64,000 nucleotides of DNA, taken from Salinihabitans flavidus. Its GTDB lineage: Bacteria; Pseudomonadota; Alphaproteobacteria; Rhodobacterales; Rhodobacteraceae. The notes beneath the pieces are model-generated. The model searched no databases. It saw only the letters and a program-made list of their open reading frames with translations, and had not been told where the DNA came from. A program made the position numbers and the translations under genes. Positions within the stretch are counted from its first letter, which is position 1, and each line of letters starts with the position of its first letter. The DNA lies in the NCBI RefSeq assembly GCF_900110425.1, contig NZ_FODS01000017.1:28364-92363 (forward strand), given 5' to 3'. Shown in pieces: positions 37,772 to 49,731 of this stretch.

Positions 37772-38725
37772 TCAGTGTTTCAGGCCGCAGGCGTCGAACG
37801 CGGCGCGGGTGCGGGCCTTTTCCTCTTCGGTGAGTTGCAAAAGCGGCGCGCGCACCGGGCCGCCGACCTGACCGAGAAGCTCCTGCCAGTATTTGCCATG
37901 CGCCTGCGGCTTGCCGCCGGGTTTGGTGCCGCGGATCGCTTCGCGCACCGGATCGAGGCTGTCGCGGATCTTGCGGGCCACGTCGAATTTGCCGGCGAAG
38001 GCGAGCTGCGTGTAGTCGTGCATCCTCCGGTCGGTCTTCGTCTGAAGCTGATAGGGCGGCGAGGAGCAGAGATAGAGCCTCCAGCCCAGTTCCTCGATAT
38101 TGTCGAGCCAGTCATCCTCGGACGCGGTGGAGACTTGGATCTTGTCGCCGACCATATGGGTCAGGCGCACATACATCTCGCGCGGGACGGAATACTTGAT
38201 CGCCACGATATTGGGCAGCTCGGCCACCCGCGCGCACAGCTCCGGGCTCATGAGATAGCCGCTGTCGGGGTGGCTCCACATGGCGATGCCGATGTCGAGC
38301 CGGTCGCACAGCAGCTTGTAGTAGTTGTAGACGGTCTCGTCTGGGTCGGTGACGAAATGCAGCATGGGCGCGTGCACCACCACGTAGTCGGCGCCGCAGT
38401 CCTGCGCGTGGCGGGCCAGCTCCAGCACGGTGTCGAAATTCTGATCGGAGGCGGACATGATCGTCGCCGCCTTGCCGTCGCATTCCTCCACCGCGATCTC
38501 GATGTTGCGCTTGCGCTCCTCCAGCGACATGGAGAAGAACTCCCCCTGTTTGCCGGCGATGAACAGTCCCGCGATCTCCAGATCGTCGATCCAGTGGCGG
38601 ATATTGTGGCGCAGCCCGTCCTCGTTGAACGATCCGTCCTCGTGGAAGGGGTTGAGCGCGGCGGCCCAGATGCCGCGCATATGCTCTCTGGCGTAGTCCT
38701 TGGCGTCGCGTTTGGCGTATTTCAT
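37772..38725 (-). CDS. DHDPS/N-acetylneuraminate lyase superfamily aldolase-lyase
   Basis: 317-residue TIM-barrel of the class I aldolase DapA superfamily. The Schiff-base lysine is visible in NIVAIKYSVPREM, and the FIAGKQGEFFSMSLEERKR segment takes the place of the GTTGE region. The common PYY motif reads APMLHF instead, so true dihydrodipicolinate synthase activity is unlikely. It is translationally coupled (ATGA overlap) to the molybdenum hydroxylase gene upstream. That suggests it cleaves or hydrates a product of that enzyme, probably a 2-oxo acid derived from an aromatic or heterocyclic compound. Exact substrate unknown. Confidence 0.85.
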   Translation of the reverse strand: MKYAKRDAKDYAREHMRGIWAAALNPFHEDGSFNEDGLRHNIRHWIDDLEIAGLFIAGKQGEFFSMSLEERKRNIEIAVEECDGKAATIMSASDQNFDTVLELARHAQDCGADYVVVHAPMLHFVTDPDETVYNYYKLLCDRLDIGIAMWSHPDSGYLMSPELCARVAELPNIVAIKYSVPREMYVRLTHMVGDKIQVSTASEDDWLDNIEELGWRLYLCSSPPYQLQTKTDRRMHDYTQLAFAGKFDVARKIRDSLDPVREAIRGTKPGGKPQAHGKYWQELLGQVGGPVRAPLLQLTEEEKARTRAAFDACGLKH

Positions 38726-40845
38726 GGAGCGATTCCTTGTTCGGCGGTGCGGATCGCGCGCCACAGCGTTTGCGCCGTCAGCGGCATGTCGAGGTCTTCG
38801 ACACCCAGAGGGCGCAGCGCGTCGATGGCCGCGTTCAGAATGGCAACGGGGGCGCCGATGGTCCCCGCCTCTCCGACGCCCTTGGCGCCAAGGACGTTCA
38901 TCGGGCTTGGCGTTTCGAACTTGTGCAGATCGAGCGGGGGCATGTCGGCGGCGCGCGGCATGGCGTAATCCATGAAAGAGCCGGTCAGAAGCTGCCCGTC
39001 GTCGTCATAGACCACCTGTTCGAGAAGCGCCTCTCCCAGCCCCTGCGCGAAGCCGCCGAGGATCTGCCCCGCGACCAGCGTGGGGTTGATGATCCGCCCG
39101 GTGTCATCGACGCAGGCGGCCCGCTCGATCCGGGGGGCGCCGGTGACGCGGTCGATGCTCAGCAGCACCAGATAGGCGCCGTAGCCCCAGGCCGGCCCCT
39201 TGTTCGTGTATCTGACCTCAACGTTTTGGGGCGCGTTGGCGCCCGCGTCGAGCCGGGCGCGCAGAACCTCGCAGGCGCGCAGAACGGCGCTACCGCCGAT
39301 GGCGGTGCTGCGGCTGGCCAGCGCCCCGATCCCCTCGGGGCAGGTGCCGGTATCGCCGCAGTGCACGGTGATGCGGTCCATCGGGATGTTCAGTGTGTCG
39401 GCGGCGATCTGGGCAAAGGCGGTTTCGCGCCCGTGCCCCTGCGAGGAGGAGCCGCTGGCCACCAGCACATCGCCGTTTTCATCCACGCTCACCCGCGCGG
39501 TTTCCCAGCCGCTGCCCGACGGCTCGATATAAAACCCGGTGCCCACCCCCACCAGCTCACCGCGCGCGCGGCGGGCGTCGCGCTCGGCCAGCGCCTGTAC
39601 GTAGCCGCCCTTGTCGCGCAGCAGGTCGAGCGCGCGGGCATAGTCGCCGGAATCGAGCACCTCGCCCGTCGCGGTGGTGTGCGGCAGATCGGCGGGGCCA
39701 AGCAGGTTGCGCGCCCGGATCTCCAGCGGGTCGATCCCGGTGGCCGCCGCCGCCTTGTCGATGAGCCGTTCCATCAGGCTGTTGGCCTCGGGTCGTCCGG
39801 CGCCGCGATAAATGCCCATGGCGGCCGTGGCGTGCATCATCGCGCGGGTGGTCACATCGACCGCCCCCACGCGATAGGCCGAGGGCAGGATCCGCCCCGC
39901 GTTCCACGCCGTGATCAGCCCGCTGTTGGGCAGCCAGTGGCCCAGAGGCGCCTCCACCCGCGCGCGCAGGCCGGTGAACCGCCCGTCGCGGGTCAGCGCC
40001 AGCGCCCCGTGGCTGGTCACGCCGCGCCCGTGGGTGGCGGCCAGAAACTCCTCCGACCGCGTGGCGGTCCATTTCACATTGCGCTTGAGCCGGAAGGCGG
40101 CCCAGACGGCGAACACCTCTTCGGGATAAAGCGAGGCTTTCATCCCGAAGGCGCCGCCGACATGCGGGGCGATGACACGGATCAGCGCAGCGTCAACGCC
40201 GAGGATCTGCGCCAGCTCGCTACGGGCGCGGTGCGGTGTCTGCGTCGAGAGCCAGACGGTCACGCCCCCCGTTTCAGCGTCATGGGCCACGGCGATCGCG
40301 CGCGGCTCCATCGGGGAGGGGGCGAGGCGCGGATGGCGCAGGGTGCACTCCACCACGATCTCCGCCCCGGCGAAGGCCGCCTCCGCATCGCCGCTTCGCC
40401 AGTGTTTCTCGGCCACGAGGCGGGGGGCGGGCGTCGGCGCGTCGGCAATGTCGGCAAAGATCAGTTCGGCGGCGTCCTGCGCGCGGGCGGCGCTGTCGGC
40501 CAGAACGGCGGCGACGGGCTGTCCCACGGCCCGCACATGCCCCGTGGCCAGAACCGGAAAATCGGGCCGATAGGTGATCGGTAGCGCCGGGTTCACCGCA
40601 AGATCGCCCAGATCCGCCACGTCGGCGCCGGTGAACACCCCGGCGACGCCCTCGGCCCCGGCTGCCTCGTCGGTGTCAACCGCGTCGATGGTCCCGAAGG
40701 GCACGGGGCTGCGCAGGAAGGCGACATGCAGCGGCGCGTCGAGCGCGACGTCGTCGGTGTAGAGCCCCTGCCCGCGCACCAGCGCCGCATCCTCGCGGCG
40801 CGGGACCGGCGCCCCAATATCCCTTGCCTGATTGTCCTGCATCAT
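38722..40845 (-). CDS. Molybdenum hydroxylase large subunit (xanthine dehydrogenase family)
   Basis: 707 residues with both aldehyde oxidase/xanthine dehydrogenase domains: the N-terminal fold (RGQGLYTDDV) and the molybdopterin-binding part. The site loop GIYRGAGRPEA marks a form II CoxL-like enzyme rather than form I CO dehydrogenase, which has a Cys-containing loop. The catalytic Glu lies in GAKGVGEAGTIGAP near the C-terminus. The [2Fe-2S] small subunit and FAD medium subunit that normally accompany it are not in the window. The ATG at 40845 is chosen over an upstream TTG. Coupled to a DHDPS-like gene and divergent from a LysR gene. Confidence 0.88.
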   Translation of the reverse strand: MMQDNQARDIGAPVPRREDAALVRGQGLYTDDVALDAPLHVAFLRSPVPFGTIDAVDTDEAAGAEGVAGVFTGADVADLGDLAVNPALPITYRPDFPVLATGHVRAVGQPVAAVLADSAARAQDAAELIFADIADAPTPAPRLVAEKHWRSGDAEAAFAGAEIVVECTLRHPRLAPSPMEPRAIAVAHDAETGGVTVWLSTQTPHRARSELAQILGVDAALIRVIAPHVGGAFGMKASLYPEEVFAVWAAFRLKRNVKWTATRSEEFLAATHGRGVTSHGALALTRDGRFTGLRARVEAPLGHWLPNSGLITAWNAGRILPSAYRVGAVDVTTRAMMHATAAMGIYRGAGRPEANSLMERLIDKAAAATGIDPLEIRARNLLGPADLPHTTATGEVLDSGDYARALDLLRDKGGYVQALAERDARRARGELVGVGTGFYIEPSGSGWETARVSVDENGDVLVASGSSSQGHGRETAFAQIAADTLNIPMDRITVHCGDTGTCPEGIGALASRSTAIGGSAVLRACEVLRARLDAGANAPQNVEVRYTNKGPAWGYGAYLVLLSIDRVTGAPRIERAACVDDTGRIINPTLVAGQILGGFAQGLGEALLEQVVYDDDGQLLTGSFMDYAMPRAADMPPLDLHKFETPSPMNVLGAKGVGEAGTIGAPVAILNAAIDALRPLGVEDLDMPLTAQTLWRAIRTAEQGIAP

Positions 40846-40925
40846 GGCCCCAAACAACTTCCTGAGCGCAGGGCGAAAAGAGCATGATCGCCGGGCCGGA
40901 TAAAATACAAAGAACGGAACCTGAT

Positions 40926-40942
40926 ATAACCCAAATGGATAG
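40926..40942. promoter_or_regulatory. Weak LysR-type site candidate
   Basis: ATAACC-N5-GGATAG, containing a T-N11-A pair (40927 and 40939), resembles the half-sites described for PcaQ/GbpR-type LysR regulators but the symmetry is imperfect. It lies 81 bases upstream of the molybdenum hydroxylase start, in the divergent region with the LysR gene. Confidence 0.22.
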
Positions 40943-41102
40943 CCACGGTTTCAGGTAGTGCGTATGGTGAGGGCGACAGCCGGAGCGCCCCCGAAACGGA
41001 GCGGGGTCGGTGTGATGATCGGCCTGATCGGCAACGCGGCCTGCCTGTCATGGCACTGACCAGAGCCTGCCGGGCCATCCCGAAAGGTCCGCCCTTGCGG
41101 CG

Positions 41103-42110
41103 ATGGGCGTTGTGGCGTTCTATTCTCGAACAGATCCACCCGCCACCAGCGAGGAGAGCGCCCCATTGGCCCTGCGTCATTCCCGTATCGTCGAACGCGT
41201 TCTGACGCGACTGAAGCTCAAGCAGCTTCGGCTTCTTGTGGCGGTGGGCAAGCATCGCAACATCCAGAACGCCGCGCGCGAGCTGAACGTGTCGCAGCCC
41301 GCCGCGACCAAGATGATCAAGGATCTGGAGCTTGACTTCGAAGTGCGGCTTTTCGAGCGCACCAACCGCGGCGTGATCCCGACGATCTATGGCGAGGCGC
41401 TGATCCGGCATGGCAAGCTGATCTTCGCGCAGGTGTCGAACGCGGCGCAGGAGCTTGACGATCTCAACGAAGGCAGCAGCGGGCGCGTCGTGGTCGGCAC
41501 GCTTCTGGCGGCCTCTCCGCATCTTCTGCCGATGGCCATCGAGGAGGTGCTGCGCCAACGCCCGAACGTCGCCATCAAGGTGGTGGAGGGCACCAACGAG
41601 GTGCTGATGCCCGCGCTGCGCGCGGGGGAGATCGACCTTGTGGTGGGGCGCCTGCCCACCCACCGCCACCGCAGCGAGCTGATGCAGCGGACGCTGTTCG
41701 AGGAAAAGATCCTGCCGGTGGTGGGGCGCGATCACCCGCTTGTGGGAAAAACCGACATCGGGTTCGACGATCTCAAGCAATACGGCTGGATCCTGCCGCC
41801 GGTGGAGACGACGCTGCGCCGGCAACTCGATCAGTACTTCATCCGGCAGGGGCAGTATTTCCCGCCCGTCGCGGTGGAATCGGTGTCCTACCTGACCAAC
41901 CGCGCCCTGCTGCAAAGCCAGCATTTCATCGGCCTGATGCCCGCCCATGTGGCCGCGCAGGATCTGGCGACCGGCACGCTTGAGCGGCTGCCCTGGGCGT
42001 TGCCGTTCGGGATCGGGCCGGTCGGCGTCTCCTACCGCTCCGAGGAAAGCCTGTCGCCGGCGGGGGCAGCGTTTCTTCAGGCCCTGCGCGGGGTCGCCGC
42101 CGCGATGTGA
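41103..42110 (+). CDS. LysR family regulator, GbpR/PcaQ-like
   Basis: 335 residues with an N-terminal extension of about 35 residues before the HTH, a feature of the GbpR/PcaQ branch. The HTH reads HRNIQNAARELNVSQPAATK followed by MIKDLELDFEVRLFERTNRG. The effector domain begins near residue 120. It lies between two minus-strand operons: the molybdenum hydroxylase/lyase pair (divergent) and the dioxygenase/TRAP operon (convergent). It probably controls one or both. The true start may be a few codons downstream; no strong Shine-Dalgarno sequence is seen before 41103. Confidence 0.88.
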   Translation: MGVVAFYSRTDPPATSEESAPLALRHSRIVERVLTRLKLKQLRLLVAVGKHRNIQNAARELNVSQPAATKMIKDLELDFEVRLFERTNRGVIPTIYGEALIRHGKLIFAQVSNAAQELDDLNEGSSGRVVVGTLLAASPHLLPMAIEEVLRQRPNVAIKVVEGTNEVLMPALRAGEIDLVVGRLPTHRHRSELMQRTLFEEKILPVVGRDHPLVGKTDIGFDDLKQYGWILPPVETTLRRQLDQYFIRQGQYFPPVAVESVSYLTNRALLQSQHFIGLMPAHVAAQDLATGTLERLPWALPFGIGPVGVSYRSEESLSPAGAAFLQALRGVAAAM

Positions 42111-42122
42111 GGGCGCGCCCCG

Positions 42123-43382
42123 TCACAGAAGCGCGGTGGACAGCGCCGGAAAATAGCTCAGCGCCAGAAGCGTCACCGCCACCGCAAGCAGGAACGGCCA
42201 GAGCGCGCGCAAGATCTCCCCGGTGCGCGCGCCGCTCATCGCCGAGGCGATATAGAGCCCCACGCCCACCGGCGGCGTCAGCAGCCCCAGCACGAGGTTG
42301 AGGCTCATCACCACGCCGAACTGATAGGGGTCGATGTCATAGGAGTTCATCGCGATCGGAAGCAGGATCGGTGTCACGAGAATAAGCGCCGCGATCCCGT
42401 CGATCAGCATCCCCACCACCAGCAGCATGGCGTTCACGATCAGCAGGAACACGAAGGGGTCCTGCGTCACCGAGGTGATCAGCGCCGCGAGCTTCTGCGG
42501 CAGCGCCTCGTAGATCACAACCCAGCCAAAGACATTGGCCGCCGCGATCATGAAAATCACCATCGCCGCATTGGTCGCGGTGCGCTTGAACAGCGTGAAA
42601 AGCTGCGCGGGGCGCAACTCCCGATAGATCAGCCAGCCAATGAGGAAGGCGATGAAAGAGGCGACCGCCGCCGATTCCGTCGGCGTGGCGATGCCCAGAA
42701 GGATGCCGCCGATGATCGCCACGGGAATCAGCGCCGCAGGCAGGCATTGCAGGAGCGCCCGGCGCGCGTCCGGCCAGCTCAGCCAGTTGCCCTTGGGGTG
42801 CTGATGCCAGATGCCGATGGCCGCGATCACCAGCGCGAAGGCCACCGACAGGATCAGCCCCGGAATGATCCCGGCGATGAACATGTCACCGATGGGGATC
42901 TGCGCCAGAACGCCGTAGATCACGAACAGCATGGAGGGCGGGATCACCGGCGCCAGAAGCCCCCCCGCCGCCGTGGTGGCGGCGGCAAAGCCCCGGTCAT
43001 AGCCTTCCTGCTCCATCGCCGGCACCATCGCGCGCGACATCACCGCGATCTGGCTCGCGGCGGAGCCGATGATCGCCGCCATGAACATGTTGGCCAGAAG
43101 GTTGATATAGGCCAGACCGCCGCGAAACCCGCCGACAAAGACCCGCGCGGCGTTGATCAGCCGCTTTGTCATGCCGCCTTCGTTCATCAATTCGCCGGTC
43201 AGCATGAACAGCGGGATCGCCAGAAGGCCGTAATTCTCCACCCCCGAGAACATCTGCTGGGCGAAGCTGTCGAACAGAACGGTGTTGCCGCTCTCCCAGA
43301 CATACCAGATCGCCGTCAGCGCCAGCACCAGCGCCACCGGCACCGCGCCGAAGAGCAGCAGGACAAAGACAACAGGGGTCAT
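42123..43382 (-). CDS. TRAP transporter large permease (DctM)
   Basis: 419-residue membrane permease of the DctM family with about 12 hydrophobic segments. Typical sequences are IPLFMLTGELM, GSAASQIAVMSRAMVPAM, GGLLAPVIPPSMLFVIYG and LGLLTPPVGVGLYIASAMSG. It forms the sodium-driven translocation unit with DctQ. Its start overlaps the dctQ stop by four bases. It is the last gene of the nbaC-dctP-dctQ-dctM operon. Confidence 0.94.
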   Translation of the reverse strand: MTPVVFVLLLFGAVPVALVLALTAIWYVWESGNTVLFDSFAQQMFSGVENYGLLAIPLFMLTGELMNEGGMTKRLINAARVFVGGFRGGLAYINLLANMFMAAIIGSAASQIAVMSRAMVPAMEQEGYDRGFAAATTAAGGLLAPVIPPSMLFVIYGVLAQIPIGDMFIAGIIPGLILSVAFALVIAAIGIWHQHPKGNWLSWPDARRALLQCLPAALIPVAIIGGILLGIATPTESAAVASFIAFLIGWLIYRELRPAQLFTLFKRTATNAAMVIFMIAAANVFGWVVIYEALPQKLAALITSVTQDPFVFLLIVNAMLLVVGMLIDGIAALILVTPILLPIAMNSYDIDPYQFGVVMSLNLVLGLLTPPVGVGLYIASAMSGARTGEILRALWPFLLAVAVTLLALSYFPALSTALL

Positions 43383-43915
43383 TTGGCGGGCTCCGTCCCG
43401 CCGGGCGGCTCCAGCAGGTTGGTGACACTGTGCAGCAGCGCGCCAAGGGCAAAGAGCCACATCACCAGCCAGACCCAGACCTTGGGAATCCGAAGCGTCG
43501 TCGTCGGTTCGGCATAGATGAAGTTGAAGGTCTCCGCCTGAAACGCCTCCACGTCGAATCCCGCGCGCAGCAGATCCAGCGGCATGAACCACCGCCAGCA
43601 GAACCACACCATCAGGCAGGCAAAGACGAAGATCACCAGATCGACGGCTTTCGCCAGGGGCAGCCGAAAGCGGGGGGGAAGGTAATCGCGGAAGATCGTC
43701 ACCGCGATGGACTGCCGGTGATGCAGCGCGGCGGAGGCGGCCAGAAAGGTCATCCAGACCATGGCGTAGATCGCCAGCTCATCGGTCCAGTAGATCGCGG
43801 CACCGAGAGAACGGGTGACCACATTGAGCAGGATAAGACCGGAGATCGCCACCGCAAGCAGCGCCGCGAGGGTCAGTTCGGCCCATGCCCAGGCTGCCGA
43901 GATCTTCGCGAGCAC
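43379..43915 (-). CDS. TRAP transporter small permease (DctQ)
   Basis: 178 residues with four hydrophobic segments and the family motif TRSLGAAIYWTDELAIYAMVWMTF, seen here as YWTDELAIYAMVWMTFLAAS. It is the small membrane subunit that pairs with DctM. It lies 69 bases downstream of the binding protein gene and is coupled to dctM by an ATGA overlap. Confidence 0.92.
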   Translation of the reverse strand: MLAKISAAWAWAELTLAALLAVAISGLILLNVVTRSLGAAIYWTDELAIYAMVWMTFLAASAALHHRQSIAVTIFRDYLPPRFRLPLAKAVDLVIFVFACLMVWFCWRWFMPLDLLRAGFDVEAFQAETFNFIYAEPTTTLRIPKVWVWLVMWLFALGALLHSVTNLLEPPGGTEPAK

Positions 43916-43984
43916 TCTGTGATCTCCTCAAGCGAAACCGGGGCGCGCGCCAACGCGCCCCGGCGGGGTGCCATGCGTCCGGCC

Positions 43985-44998
<1,014 letters not shown>

Positions 44999-45040
44999 TT
45001 ATTGTGCAGAGCCGCCCGCGCGAGGATGGGGCGGGTCCGG

Positions 45041-46294
<1,254 letters not shown>

Positions 46295-46295
<1 letters not shown>

Positions 46296-47557
46296 CAGGC
46301 AGCGCGCCGCCCCTGAAGGGCGTCGAGATCGGGGGCGCCGGACACCGGGCCGTAAAGCGCCAGCGCCGGGCGCGCCTCCACGGCCATATGCTCGGCGAAA
46401 CGGCGCACGTCCTCATCCGTCACCGCCTCGATGAGCGCGACCGATTCGGCCGGATCGGGCACCCGGTCCCAGATCGCCAGCATCCGCGCCAGCCGCTCGG
46501 CCCGCGCCGAGGGGCTTTCCAGCCCCATGACAAGCCCCGCCTTCATCTGGGCGCGCGCGCGCTCGATCTCCTGCGGGCTCATGCCGTCGGCGGCGCGCTT
46601 GAGCTCATCAATCGTGATTTCCGCCAGCTCCGCGATCTGCGCGCCGCTGGTGCCGGCGTAGATCGTCGTCATGCCGGTGTCGCTATAGGCGCCGGTCTGC
46701 GCGAAGATCGTATAGCACAGCCCGCGCTTCTCACGGATTTCCTGAAACAGGCGCGAGGACATGCCCCCCCCGAGCGCCGTGGAATAGACCTGCGCGGTAT
46801 AGATCGCCGGATCGCAGTAATCGGGGCTTTCCAGGCCAAGCGCGAAATGCGCCTGCTCCAGCGGCTTCTCAGTGCGGTATTCGCCCCCCGCGAAACGCGC
46901 GGGCGGGAACGGCAGCAGGTTGCCCGGCGTCATCGCGCCGAACAGATCCTCGGCCATGCGCACGATGGCGTCGTGATCGACCCCGCCGGCCGCCGAGAGG
47001 ATCATCTGGTCGGGCCGGTAATGCTCGGACACGAAACCGGCCAGATCGGCGCGCGAGAACCCCTTCACCCGCTCTTCGGGGCCAAGGATGGTGCGCCCGA
47101 TGGGCTGATCGGGATAGGCGCGTTCCTGAAGCCAGTCGAAGATCACGTCGTCGGGCGTGTCGAGCGCCTGTCCGATCTCCGAAAGGATCACGCCCCGCTC
47201 CACCTCGATCTCGCGCGGCGCGAACACGGGGTTGAGCACGATATCCCCGATCACATCGAGCGCGAGCGGCACATCCTCGCTCAGCACGCGGGCGTAATAG
47301 GCCGTGACCTCGCGGCTGGTATAGGCGTTGATATAGCCGCCCACATCCTCGATCGCCTCCGCGATGTCGAGCGCGCTGCGCCGCTTCGTGCCCTTGAACG
47401 CCATGTGTTCGAGGAAATGCGCGATGCCATTCTGGCTTTCGCGCTCATGCCGCGCGCCCGCCCCGACCCAGACGCCGATGGCGGCTGAGGCCAGGCCGGG
47501 CATCTGCTCGGTCACGATGCGAAATCCGTTGGGGAGTGTGTGCTGTCTGACGGTCAA
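46295..47557 (-). CDS. M16 family zinc peptidase
   Basis: 420-residue pitrilysin/MPP-like protein. The inverted zinc motif HFLEH (His47, Glu50, His51) is followed by the downstream glutamate region ERGVILSEIGQ. It is the active-subunit type, similar to mitochondrial processing peptidase beta. The cellular substrate is unknown. Translationally coupled to thrC upstream (ATGA overlap) and to the GNAT gene downstream. The thrC-M16-GNAT order is common in this family of bacteria. Confidence 0.94.
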
Positions 47558-48942
47558 TTCTGGGCAATCCGGTCTTTGATCAGAGTCTGGAGCGCGGCAA
47601 GGTCATTGGGCACGCGGCTGACCCGTTCGGGCCGCGCCATCATGTCCCGCATATGCGCCGGCAGGTCCGGGCGCGCGCCGATGGCGGTTTCCACCGCGTC
47701 GGGGAACTTGGCGGGATGGGCCGTGGCCAGAGTGATCATTGGGGTTTCATCAAGATAATCTCCGGCCACCTTTACCCCAACGGCGGAGTGAGGGCAAAGC
47801 ACTTCTCCGGTGCTGTCATGGGTGGCGCGGATGGTGGCGAGGGTTTCCTCCTCGGAGGCGCGGCCGGAGGTGAAATCCTCGCGCAGCGCCTGCATCGCGC
47901 CCTGACTTATGGTGAAGGCGCCGGATTTCAACTCCTCCATGAGCTGCGCCACCGCGTTCCCGTCGCGCCCGTAGGCATCGAACAGCGCCCGCTCGAAGTT
48001 AGAGCTGACCTGAATATCCATCGAGGGGCTGATCGTGGGGGTCACGCCCTCTTTCGTGTAGGCGCCGGTTTCCATCGCCCGGTGCAGGATGTCGTTGCGG
48101 TTGGTGGCGATCACCAGCCGGTTGATCGGAAGGCCCATCCGCTTGGCGATATAGCCGGCGAAGATGTCCCCGAAATTGCCCGTGGGCACGGCAAAGCTCA
48201 CCTCGCGGTGCGGCGCGCCGAGCGAGACCGCAGAAGTGAAATAATACACCACCTGCGCCAGCACCCGCGCCCAGTTGATCGAATTGACCCCGGCCAGCCG
48301 CACCCCGTCGCGGAAAGCGAAATCGTTGAACATATCCTTGAGCCGCGCCTGACAGTCGTCGAAATCCCCTTCCAGCGCGAGCGCGTGAACATTCGCGTCC
48401 TCCGGCGTGGTCATCTGCTTGCGCTGAATGTCGGACACGCGCCCCTCGGGGAACAGGATGAACACATCCACGTTGTCCAGCCCCCGGAACGCCTCTATCG
48501 CCGCCGATCCGGTGTCGCCACTGGTCGCGCCCACGATGGTGACACGCTCGCCCCGCTTCTCAAGCTCGTGCTCGAACATCTGCCCGATCAACTGCATGGC
48601 GAAGTCCTTGAACGCCAGCGTCGGGCCGTGGAACAGCTCCAGCAGAAAGTGGTTGGGGCCAAGCTGCACCAGCGGCGCACGGGCGGCGTGGCGAAATCCC
48701 GCATAAGTCCGCGAAAGGATGCCGCGAAACTCATCGTCGGTAAAGCTGTCGCCGATAAAGGGGCGCATCACCCGAAACGCCGCCTCCTCATAGGACAGCC
48801 CGGCCAGCGCGGCGATCTCCGCTGCGCTCATTCGCGGGATCTCGGCAGGCACGTAAAGCCCGCCATCGCGGGCCAGCCCGGTCAGCATGGCCTCGGCAAA
48901 GCTCAAGTCCGGCGCGTTGCCGCGGGTGGAGATGTATTTCAC
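47554..48942 (-). CDS. thrC: Threonine synthase
   Basis: PLP enzyme converting O-phosphohomoserine to threonine. The 462-residue protein has the N-terminal MKYISTRGNAPDLSFAEAML, the PLP lysine in TLAFKDFAMQLIGQ, and VGATSGDTGSAAIEAF with FPEGRVSDIQRKQM. It is the longer class II type typical of Proteobacteria and fungi. It follows surf1 with a 4-base gap and is coupled to the M16 gene. Confidence 0.97.
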   Translation of the reverse strand: MKYISTRGNAPDLSFAEAMLTGLARDGGLYVPAEIPRMSAAEIAALAGLSYEEAAFRVMRPFIGDSFTDDEFRGILSRTYAGFRHAARAPLVQLGPNHFLLELFHGPTLAFKDFAMQLIGQMFEHELEKRGERVTIVGATSGDTGSAAIEAFRGLDNVDVFILFPEGRVSDIQRKQMTTPEDANVHALALEGDFDDCQARLKDMFNDFAFRDGVRLAGVNSINWARVLAQVVYYFTSAVSLGAPHREVSFAVPTGNFGDIFAGYIAKRMGLPINRLVIATNRNDILHRAMETGAYTKEGVTPTISPSMDIQVSSNFERALFDAYGRDGNAVAQLMEELKSGAFTISQGAMQALREDFTSGRASEEETLATIRATHDSTGEVLCPHSAVGVKVAGDYLDETPMITLATAHPAKFPDAVETAIGARPDLPAHMRDMMARPERVSRVPNDLAALQTLIKDRIAQN

Positions 48943-48946
48943 GGGT

Positions 48947-49627
48947 CTACCCCTTCCTTGTCTGGCTGCGCATCAGGCGCAGATAGAATACGGTCATCAG
49001 AACCCAGACGGCGGCAAGCCCGAACCATGTGACGGCATATTCGAGGTGATCGTTTGGAATGCCCGCGCTGCTCACCGGCAGGGGCGTCACCGCCGGATCG
49101 GATTGGGATGTCTCGCGCACCACGATCAGGACCGGCTCGGTCTCAAGAGCGCGGGCCATCGCGGGCACGTCGCGGGCGAACCAGATGTTCGCCTCGGGGT
49201 CGGCTTCGGGCGTGAAGCTGTCGGTTTCTTCCGGCCAGTGCAGATTGCCGGTCAGGGTCACATCGACCGGCGCGCGCGGGGCGTTCTTTTCCTCGGTGGG
49301 GATCACGCCGCGATCGACCATGATCCGGCGCCCGTCCTCGGTCTCGAAGGCGGCGATCACGCGGTAGACCGCCCCCAGATCGCGGGTCGAGGCCAGAACG
49401 TGCAACTCATCGCCGGTGATCGTACCGCGCGTCTTTACTGCGAGAAAGCCGTGGGCGTCCGGCGCGGGGTCCGCCGGAAGCGGCACCGGATCGTCCGCGA
49501 TGCGCGAGTCGATCTGCGCCAGAACCGCCTCTTTCCACGCCAGCCGCTGCACCTGCCACGCGCCCAGCGATAACAGGATCGCCGTTCCGACAATGCCGAA
49601 GGCAAGGGGCAGGACAAGGCGGGGCAC
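48947..49627 (-). CDS. SURF1 family oxidase assembly protein
   Basis: 226 residues with two membrane segments, one at each end (LVLPLAFGIVGTAILLSLGA and YAVTWFGLAAVWVLMTVFYL), and a periplasmic domain between. SURF1 helps deliver heme A to subunit I of aa3 oxidase. The start is a GTG: AAGGAG stands upstream and two GTG codons are adjacent (49630 and 49627); the second has better spacing. It lies 104 bases downstream of ctaE, as in Paracoccus. Confidence 0.9.
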   Translation of the reverse strand: MPRLVLPLAFGIVGTAILLSLGAWQVQRLAWKEAVLAQIDSRIADDPVPLPADPAPDAHGFLAVKTRGTITGDELHVLASTRDLGAVYRVIAAFETEDGRRIMVDRGVIPTEEKNAPRAPVDVTLTGNLHWPEETDSFTPEADPEANIWFARDVPAMARALETEPVLIVVRETSQSDPAVTPLPVSSAGIPNDHLEYAVTWFGLAAVWVLMTVFYLRLMRSQTRKG

Positions 49628-49731
49628 CACGGCTCCTTTTGCTTGGGGTGGAACGCGAAATCGCGGGAGGTGTCCCTCCCGCGACGGGTGATCCGTCAAA
49701 CCGGATCGAATTGCAAGGTGGCTTGGCCCGT

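Noticed and set aside
38737..40584. Open frame of 615 codons opposite the molybdenum hydroxylase
   Set aside because: Mirror frame of a gene with full family motifs; the product is repetitive and basic.
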